The translations under genes were made by a program, and so were the position numbers. From NCBI GenBank assembly GCA_020025075.1, contig JAHHSR010000018.1, positions 1-25,989 on the forward strand: 25,989 bases of DNA, given 5' to 3'. The notes under the pieces were generated by a model, which worked only from the letters and a program-made list of their open reading frames with translations, ran no database searches and had not been told where the DNA came from. Of the stretch, positions 7,252 to 12,847 are shown one piece after another (the first letter of the stretch is position 1; the number at the start of each line of letters is the position of its first letter). The stretch comes from Pectinatus sp. (lineage in GTDB: Bacteria; Bacillota; Negativicutes; Selenomonadales; Selenomonadaceae).

Positions 7252-7911
7252 ATGCGTCAATTATTGGATTTTGTCAATGCGATGCCGGAAAAAGTTCGGC
7301 ATCAGACAATAAAGAAAAATATCACGCCTGGCGAAACCATTGTCATGAAGGGCGGCAAAGTTTGCCATATCTACATCCTGCTGCGCGGCACGGTAAGCGT
7401 GAGCAATGAATTTGTCAATGGACACCGCTATACATTTGCCGAATTTGACGCGCCGAGCCTTATCGGCGAGGTCGAAGCCCTGGCAGACCAGCCCGGTTAT
7501 GCGGCAACGATTGAAGCCGTCACGCCTTGTCTGGTTTTTTCAATGGATACGGCGGCTTTTATGCTTTGGCTTGAGGAAGACCCAGGTTTTGCGCTTCTTC
7601 TGGCGAAGCTTATTGCACAAAAAATGTATCCCACTTCTAATAACAATGGCAGTATTAAATTCATGCCCAGCCGACAAAAAGTAATCGCCTATCTGCTCGA
7701 AAGCTACGATGGCAGCGAACTCTTTCTTCTTGCTAAGAGCCGGCAGCAGATTGCAGATGAAATTGGCACTAGCGTTAAGACTGTCAATCGTTGTATTAAT
7801 TTTCTAAAAACTAATTTTGCAGTAACCATCATGCGTGGCAAGGTTACTATCACGCCGCCTCAGGCGATAAAGCTGCGCCGCCTGTCAGAGTCAAATTTGG
7901 CCGATACGTGA
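7252..7911 (+). CDS. Crp/Fnr-family transcriptional regulator
   Basis: This 219-residue protein has an N-terminal cupin-like cNMP-binding domain (about 20-110), a dimer helix (about 110-135) and a C-terminal winged helix with recognition helix in KSRQQIADEIGTSVKTVNRC (162-181). The beta-roll motif IGEVEALADQPGYAAT aligns with the cAMP pocket of Crp, but the Arg-Ser pair that holds the cyclic phosphate is Tyr83-Ala84, so classical cAMP binding looks unlikely. No N-terminal Fnr-type cysteine cluster is present. It lies between deoC-nupC and the divergent deoD operon, and is the natural candidate regulator of nucleoside salvage; that role is inferred from position. Confidence 0.88.
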   Translation: MRQLLDFVNAMPEKVRHQTIKKNITPGETIVMKGGKVCHIYILLRGTVSVSNEFVNGHRYTFAEFDAPSLIGEVEALADQPGYAATIEAVTPCLVFSMDTAAFMLWLEEDPGFALLLAKLIAQKMYPTSNNNGSIKFMPSRQKVIAYLLESYDGSELFLLAKSRQQIADEIGTSVKTVNRCINFLKTNFAVTIMRGKVTITPPQAIKLRRLSESNLADT

Positions 7912-7919
7912 GATTGAGG

Positions 7920-7948
7920 AAAAAGCCGGCTGATGCCGGCTTTTTTTT
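7920..7948. terminator. Bidirectional intrinsic terminator between regulator and nupC
   Basis: The perfect stem AAAAAGCCGGC (7920-7930) / GCCGGCTTTTT (7935-7945) has a TGAT loop, with eight Ts on the plus strand and five on the minus strand. It overlaps the nupC stop and serves convergent transcription. Confidence 0.92.
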
Positions 7949-9164
7949 ACCAGATGAACAGACCAGCAATGCTGGCAGAAAGCAGCGATACCAAGATACC
8001 GGCAAGGAGCATGTAGCCGACATTGCGGGAAATGAGTTCATTTTTATCCTTGTCGACGAGCGATTTAAAGCAGCCGATAATCATGCCGACGGTGGAGAAG
8101 TTGGCAAACGAGGTGATGAATACGGTCAAAACGCCTTGCATATGCGTGCTGAACTGGTGCAAGATGGGGCCAGCATTGAGCATGACGACGAATTCATTGG
8201 TAACGAGCTTGGTACCCATGTACTGAGCAAGGGCAAAGGCTTCATGTGAATCAAGGCCCATCAGCCAAGCAAATGGATACATGATAAAGCCGAGGATATT
8301 TTCAAGGCTTAAAGCAGGATTGATGAGTGCCAAAAGCTTGTCGATGAGTGCTGCTAAAGCGACAAAGGCGATGACGTTGGCGGCGATAATCAAGATGAGG
8401 CGGCCAGCGCCGATAATCGAATTGCCTAAAAATGAAAAGAGCGGTTCTTTTTCCGTTGTGCCGCCATCGACGCTTTCATTGCCAATTTTGGCGATGACAT
8501 CTTCTTCAGGCGGTACGGTAACAGGATTTAAAATGCTTGAAACGATAAGTGCATTGATAACATTTAAGGGGACGGCGGTGAGAATGTATTGCGCGGGCAT
8601 CATCGTCGTGTAGACGCCGATTAAGGATGCCGTAACGCAGCTCATGGACATCATGGCCAAGGAGAGGTTGCGCGTCTTGTTCATGAGGCGCAATTGACGC
8701 GTTGAAACGGCCAAAGCTTCCGTATTGCCGAGGAACATCATTTCGACGGCGAAGAATGATTCAAAGCGGGGCTGACGGCTTACGAAGGAAAGTCCTTTGC
8801 CGAGCCATTTAATTACCCAGGGAAGAAGGCCACTATAAGTGAGAAGGTCAAAAAGCGGTACGACGAGCAAAATAGGTAAGAGAGCAACTGTGAAGAAATT
8901 CATGTGCGGCTTTAAATCAACCCAGTCGTAAAAAGCAAAGCCGATGCCCTTATAGGCAACATCAACGAGCCAGACAAAGCCTGCTGCGGCTGCGCTTACT
9001 GCCTCGCGGCCGACGGAAAACTGCGTCAAAAACCAGGCGATGAAGATGTTGAGGACAATTAAGATGCCAACAGAGCGCCAGTGGATTTCCTTTCTTCTCT
9101 TGGAAAGCAAGATGGCGATAGCCAAAAAGACGATAATGCCCAAACAGTTAATGGCAAAAAACAT
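7947..9164 (-). CDS. nupC: Concentrative nucleoside transporter, NupC/CNT family
   Basis: This 405-residue, multi-span membrane protein imports nucleosides by proton or sodium symport. CNT-family features are the segment FFAVEMMFLGNTEALAVSTR (about 172-191) in the first re-entrant/substrate region and MGTKLVTNEFV (about 324-334) in the second. The ATG at 9164 is chosen because TGAAAGGAG stands ideally before it; an in-frame start 11 codons earlier has no ribosome-binding site. It follows deoC after 81 bp and probably shares its transcript. Confidence 0.93.
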   Translation of the reverse strand: MFFAINCLGIIVFLAIAILLSKRRKEIHWRSVGILIVLNIFIAWFLTQFSVGREAVSAAAAGFVWLVDVAYKGIGFAFYDWVDLKPHMNFFTVALLPILLVVPLFDLLTYSGLLPWVIKWLGKGLSFVSRQPRFESFFAVEMMFLGNTEALAVSTRQLRLMNKTRNLSLAMMSMSCVTASLIGVYTTMMPAQYILTAVPLNVINALIVSSILNPVTVPPEEDVIAKIGNESVDGGTTEKEPLFSFLGNSIIGAGRLILIIAANVIAFVALAALIDKLLALINPALSLENILGFIMYPFAWLMGLDSHEAFALAQYMGTKLVTNEFVVMLNAGPILHQFSTHMQGVLTVFITSFANFSTVGMIIGCFKSLVDKDKNELISRNVGYMLLAGILVSLLSASIAGLFIW

Positions 9165-9245
9165 GTTTTTGCTCCTTTCATAATGGATATGCAGCATTGC
9201 TGCTACGGAAGATAAGAGCTTTTGGCTCGCTCAGGAGTCAAAAAC

Positions 9246-9914
9246 TTAGAGTTTGTGCTCTTTTTCCAATTCTTTGACTAATTTGATGGTCGAACTCGTG
9301 CCGAGTCTGTCGCAGCCGGCTTCATAAAATTCTTCCAGTGCCTCGAGACTGCGGATGCCGCCGGCGGCCTTTATCTTGACATTAGGGCCGATATGCTTTT
9401 TGAAAAGTGCGATATCTTCGAGTTTTGCTCCGGCTGAGCCAAATCCGGTCGAAGTCTTTATATAGTCTGCGCCACCTTCTGTTACACAGCGGCACATGGC
9501 TATTTTTTCTTCTTCGGTAAGGTAGCAGGTTTCGATAATCACCTTGAGGATTTTATCGCTTACAACTTTTTTTAATTCTTTGATTTCATCAGTAACCTTT
9601 TGGTAATCGCTGTTTTTAACGTCGCCGATATTGATGACCATATCAATTTCCGATGCCCCATCGGCTAAAGCCTGGCGCGTTTCGGCAATTTTTCCTTCCG
9701 TTGAGCTATAGCCGAGCGGAAAGCCGACAACAGTGCAGATGGGCAGTTTGGCACCATATTTATCGTTGATGCGTTTAATGTAAGAAGCGGGAATGCAGAC
9801 GCTTGCCGTCTTATAGGCAATGGCTTCATCGCATAATGCTTCTATTTCCTGCCAAGAGGCAGTTGCTTTTAATAGCGTGTGGTCGACATGGTGCAGGATT
9901 TCCTTTAAATTCAT
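9246..9914 (-). CDS. deoC: Deoxyribose-phosphate aldolase
   Basis: This 222-residue class I aldolase cleaves 2-deoxyribose-5-phosphate to acetaldehyde and glyceraldehyde-3-phosphate. The Schiff-base lysine is Lys153 in YIKTSTGFG (151-159); the second active-site lysine is Lys182 in KIKAAGGIR, and Asp91 lies in EIDMVINIG. Full length for the family. The ATG at 9914 has a strong GAGGAGG eight bases upstream, so the nine extra in-frame residues above it are not used. It heads the deoC-nupC unit and completes deoxynucleoside breakdown begun by the deoD operon. Confidence 0.97.
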   Translation of the reverse strand: MNLKEILHHVDHTLLKATASWQEIEALCDEAIAYKTASVCIPASYIKRINDKYGAKLPICTVVGFPLGYSSTEGKIAETRQALADGASEIDMVINIGDVKNSDYQKVTDEIKELKKVVSDKILKVIIETCYLTEEEKIAMCRCVTEGGADYIKTSTGFGSAGAKLEDIALFKKHIGPNVKIKAAGGIRSLEALEEFYEAGCDRLGTSSTIKLVKELEKEHKL

Positions 9915-9962
9915 CTTTTCCTCCTCAATAAACTTGAGCAATAATAATATGAATTGTCTGAA

Positions 9963-10024
9963 ATGTCTTTATATATAAAAATATCTCAAGACATATATTA
10001 TATTACTTAATTATTATATAGCAA
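9963..10024 (-). promoter_or_regulatory. Promoter and inverted repeat upstream of deoC
   Basis: On the minus strand, TTGCTA (10019-10024), a 16-bp spacer and TATAAT (9997-10002) predict a start near 9990. Just downstream lie ATGTCTT (9963-9969) and AAGACAT (9988-9994), an inverted repeat with an 18-bp spacer that could be an operator or a leader stem. The rest of the gap up to 10143 is AT-rich and has a direct repeat AAAAAGGCCAAA at about 10022-10033 and 10108-10119. Confidence 0.5.
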
Positions 10025-10143
10025 AAAAGGCCAAATGTCCTCTATTTATCAAAACAATTTTTGGAATGGACAAAATAATCGTCCAGCTCCCTATCCTTTA
10101 AGGGAAGAAAAAGGCCAAAAGTAATTTTTGTTTTCAAAAATAG

Positions 10144-10172
10144 TTGACAAATTATCTTGGCAATAATATAAT
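10144..10172 (+). promoter_or_regulatory. Consensus promoter of tRNA-Ala
   Basis: TTGACA (10144-10149), a 17-bp spacer and TATAAT (10167-10172) form a perfect sigma-70-type promoter 24 bp before the tRNA. Confidence 0.9.
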
Positions 10173-10195
10173 AATGACTGTTCTGATGTGCTATT

Positions 10196-10271
10196 GGGGA
10201 CGTAGCTCAGTTGGGAGAGTGCTTGAATGGCATTCAAGAGGTCGAGGGTTCGATTCCCTTCGTCTCCACCA
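10196..10271 (+). tRNA. tRNA-Ala (anticodon GGC)
   Basis: The 76-nt cloverleaf has acceptor GGGGACG/CGTCTCC (one G-U), D arm GCTC/GAGT, anticodon stem CTTGA/TCAAG around loop ATGGCAT with anticodon GGC, and T arm with GGTTCGATTCC. The 3' CCA is encoded. It is a single-gene unit with its own promoter and terminator. Confidence 0.96.
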
Positions 10272-10285
10272 TAGTGAAAACAAGG

Positions 10286-10316
10286 CTTTGCGAGGTTATC
10301 GCAAAGTTTTTTTTTT
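10286..10316 (+). terminator. Intrinsic terminator of tRNA-Ala
   Basis: The stem CTTTGCGA (10286-10293) / TCGCAAAG (10299-10306) has a 5-nt loop and is followed by ten Ts. Confidence 0.92.
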
Positions 10317-10399
10317 GCAAAGTTTTACAAGTTTTTACACCAGTTTTACATTTGATAATAAAAGATTTTTGTATCCTGGACAGCTTTTTTGAGTTTTAG

Positions 10400-10426
10400 T
10401 TGCTTTACGCAGAAATTTTATATAAT
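10400..10426 (+). promoter_or_regulatory. Possible promoter of the three-gene chaperone operon
   Basis: A perfect TATAAT (10421-10426) follows a weak TTGCTT (10400-10405) at only 15 bp. It is the best -10 box in the 263-bp gap between the tRNA terminator and the first gene; the remaining leader (10427-10579) shows no clear structure that I recognise. Confidence 0.35.
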
Positions 10427-10579
10427 CGAGTTCTTCATCGGAGGCGACATAAGACCGCGCTTGATAAACTCAGGTTAAAAATTTTTTTGATATTATGGGG
10501 AGTATGTAAATCGCAGGAAAAAATAAGTTTGTGGCGAAAATTATTTGTGTGATATATGGATAGTATAGGGGACAGAAAG

Positions 10580-11716
10580 ATGCGATATAGCCGAGATATT
10601 CTTTTTATGCCGCTGGGAGGCGGACAATCTGTTGGGGCTAGCTGCTATTATTTGCAGCTTGGTCCGCAAAAAGTTTTGCTGGATTGCGGTAAAGGATGGA
10701 ATAATGGCCTGCATTTTTCGCCTAATTTTTATGCTTTATTGGAATCTTCGCTAGTTCAAAGTCTTGGTGAAATTTCTGATATTTATATATCTCATGCTCA
10801 TCTTGACCATGTGGGAGCAGTGCCAGAATTTTTAGCGGAAAATCCCCAAGTCGCAGTCTATATGACGGATATCACCAAAGCTTTGGCGGAATATCAATTT
10901 TATCTTACAGTAGGTAAGGAATCCAGGCAAGCTTTTGCAATGCAGAATATCTTTTGCGTTAGTTACTTGGAATGCATCCGGAAAAAGGAGTATACGGTAA
11001 CTTTTTTTCCCGCAGGACACATTTCAGGGGCTATGATGACACTATTTAATTTTTGTGGCAAAAAAATTTTATATACGGGCGATTATTCTCTGCATGGTAC
11101 AGCTATGACACATGGGTGTAAAGTCCCAGATGAACCTATTGATATCATGATTTTATGCGGTCTTCATGCTCGCCATCCATCCTTGTGCCATTCAGATATG
11201 AAGCTGAATAGGATATTCGGAAAAATTCGCAATACCTTTTGCGAGGGCAGTTCTGTCTATTATTGTGTTAGACAGCTCAGCAAAGGATTGGAGTTTTTGG
11301 CGATGGCAAATAAGGCTTTTCCTAATACGATGGTTTACCTTGATGTGAAATTTTTTAAATTAGTAGAGCAATTTGAGCGGCTAGGAGTTAAGATACTGCA
11401 GCCGAATAATTATCTGCTAAATGAATTTAAAAATATTCCGCCTCGGAGCATGGTGATAGGAGATTTGTCACCAATGCGTTTAAAAGACTTATCATTGATA
11501 AGAGTGGATGAAGATTTTTCTTTGCATGATGATTTTAGAGAGACTGTTGAATTTGTAAAACAGATAAATCCGCGTTTATGTGTAATTGTGCATAGTCCTA
11601 GTTTTCCAGACGAAAATCTTTATAAAACGATTGAGCAAGAGCTGCTTTTTGATTCAGAATGTCACACGCAATTTATTTTTGCTAAAGATACAGAATGTTA
11701 TAACCTGAACATATAG
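10580..11716 (+). CDS. Metallo-beta-lactamase-fold protein, beta-CASP-like
   Basis: This 378-residue protein has the metal motifs of the fold: LLDCG (33-37), HAHLDH (72-77), GHISGA (146-151, His147), TGDYS (166-170, Asp168) and a late His338 in VIVHSP. The pairing GHISGA plus LYTGDYS and the late histidine resemble beta-CASP nucleic-acid hydrolases (CPSF73/RNase J-like). The usual ESTYG motif after TGDYS is not there: the equivalent stretch reads LCGLHARH (192-199). Start: the ATG at 10580 has AGGGG eight bases before it; an in-frame ATG at 10556 has none. It is followed after 24 bp by the GrpE-like gene. A DNA or RNA substrate is plausible but not shown; a regulatory or degenerate enzyme is also possible. 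Confidence 0.8.
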   Translation: MRYSRDILFMPLGGGQSVGASCYYLQLGPQKVLLDCGKGWNNGLHFSPNFYALLESSLVQSLGEISDIYISHAHLDHVGAVPEFLAENPQVAVYMTDITKALAEYQFYLTVGKESRQAFAMQNIFCVSYLECIRKKEYTVTFFPAGHISGAMMTLFNFCGKKILYTGDYSLHGTAMTHGCKVPDEPIDIMILCGLHARHPSLCHSDMKLNRIFGKIRNTFCEGSSVYYCVRQLSKGLEFLAMANKAFPNTMVYLDVKFFKLVEQFERLGVKILQPNNYLLNEFKNIPPRSMVIGDLSPMRLKDLSLIRVDEDFSLHDDFRETVEFVKQINPRLCVIVHSPSFPDENLYKTIEQELLFDSECHTQFIFAKDTECYNLNI

Positions 11717-11740
11717 TATGAGGATAATGGAGGAATATTT

Positions 11741-12847
11741 ATGTTGGATGTTAAGGAAAAGAATGTGGCTAGGTTCATAGAGGAAGTGCATCAATGCCTT
11801 GAGCGGAGGATTAATAATATTCATGGCTCAGAGCATTATTCGAGAATTGAACGCGGAAACTGGCTGTTGTATGAAATATGTAAAAAAAAGGATGGAACTT
11901 TTAATTACTATGTAAACGAACTTAATTGCAAATATGATTTGAATGTTACGCCTGATGATATAGATTATATCTTGCGTAGTTTGAAACTTTCTAATCGAGA
12001 AAAGCGCATGGAAGTTCTTCAATGGGCTGAAAATCTGGCAGAACTTATGAAAAAGGCATTATTATCTAGAAGCCATGCTGACTATGAAGCGTTCATAACT
12101 TTGCGAAAAAAGAAAATCATTGATGCAGTCTGGTTTAGAGGTCGTCGTTTATCCACGTCGCAAGATCGTGTTGCCACTTGGATGCTTTTTGCTAAAATGC
12201 CGGAGCTTGATCAATACAATGATTGCAAGAAACTTGCTATGCTCGGTAATGGTTATGCCCAATATTTCTTTTATGACATCAGTGATATACTAGCAGACCA
12301 TTGTGGTGCGCAAGGCCATATCAAAAAGGAAGATAGCATGAAGCTTTCTATTGAGCAGGAAAAGCGCAAGGTTATGCAGCTTGAAAATATGCTGGAGAGG
12401 ACCAATATGTCGCTCGATGATTTGCAAAATAAATTTGAAGAGAAAATTGAAGAAAGTAAAGCTCATGAGATGGTCGGTTTTTTTACAAAGCTCAATTCGG
12501 AAAAATATGGATTTCTTCTCGATACGATTTTAACGAACTTCAAGGCGGTCAATGCTCTTAAACGGGAACATTTTGAACTGCCACCGAAAATTAATGGTCT
12601 TCCTGTCATGGTGCAAAAGCTTAAGGAATTTATCGAAGATAATGGCATAAATCCAATTATGCATCCGGGGAAAACGATAGAAGTTGATTTGGCTGATGTA
12701 GAAAAGTGTGATTATGACGGTACGCCGTTTAGCAATCGTGAAGAAAGAAAGACTGTACGTGTTATTTCTCCAGGCTGGGTCTATGCGGAAAAGAACTTGC
12801 AGATTGCTCGTCCCAAAGTTAAGGAGGTAACAGAGGATGAAGATTAA
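11741..12847 (+). CDS. GrpE-like nucleotide exchange factor with an extra N-terminal domain
   Basis: This 368-residue protein has two halves. Residues 1-195 are largely helical and match nothing I recognise (no J-domain HPD). Residues 198-243 form a charged coiled coil. Residues 244-300 (GFLLDTILTNFKAVNAL, then GLPVMVQKLKEFIEDNGI) and 301-362 (ending RKTVRVISPGWVYAEKNLQ then ARPKVKEV) follow the order of GrpE: coiled coil, helix bundle with a G-x-x-x-x-x-x-L-x-x-x-L-x-x-x-G-I run, and a beta-wing ending in tV-x-x-v-x-x-G-a-x-x-x-x-x-x-x-x-R-x-x-V. The GGAGG Shine-Dalgarno precedes the ATG. It overlaps the Hsp70-like gene by 11 bp, which fits equimolar production of chaperone and exchange factor. 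GrpE similarity is judged by eye. Confidence 0.65.
   Translation: MLDVKEKNVARFIEEVHQCLERRINNIHGSEHYSRIERGNWLLYEICKKKDGTFNYYVNELNCKYDLNVTPDDIDYILRSLKLSNREKRMEVLQWAENLAELMKKALLSRSHADYEAFITLRKKKIIDAVWFRGRRLSTSQDRVATWMLFAKMPELDQYNDCKKLAMLGNGYAQYFFYDISDILADHCGAQGHIKKEDSMKLSIEQEKRKVMQLENMLERTNMSLDDLQNKFEEKIEESKAHEMVGFFTKLNSEKYGFLLDTILTNFKAVNALKREHFELPPKINGLPVMVQKLKEFIEDNGINPIMHPGKTIEVDLADVEKCDYDGTPFSNREERKTVRVISPGWVYAEKNLQIARPKVKEVTEDED

Noticed and set aside
7075..7260. 62-residue N-terminal extension of DeoD
   Set aside because: It runs through the divergent promoter region; a good ribosome-binding site stands before the ATG at 7074.
10144..10399. Two open frames over tRNA-Ala
   Set aside because: They translate the tRNA, its promoter and terminator.
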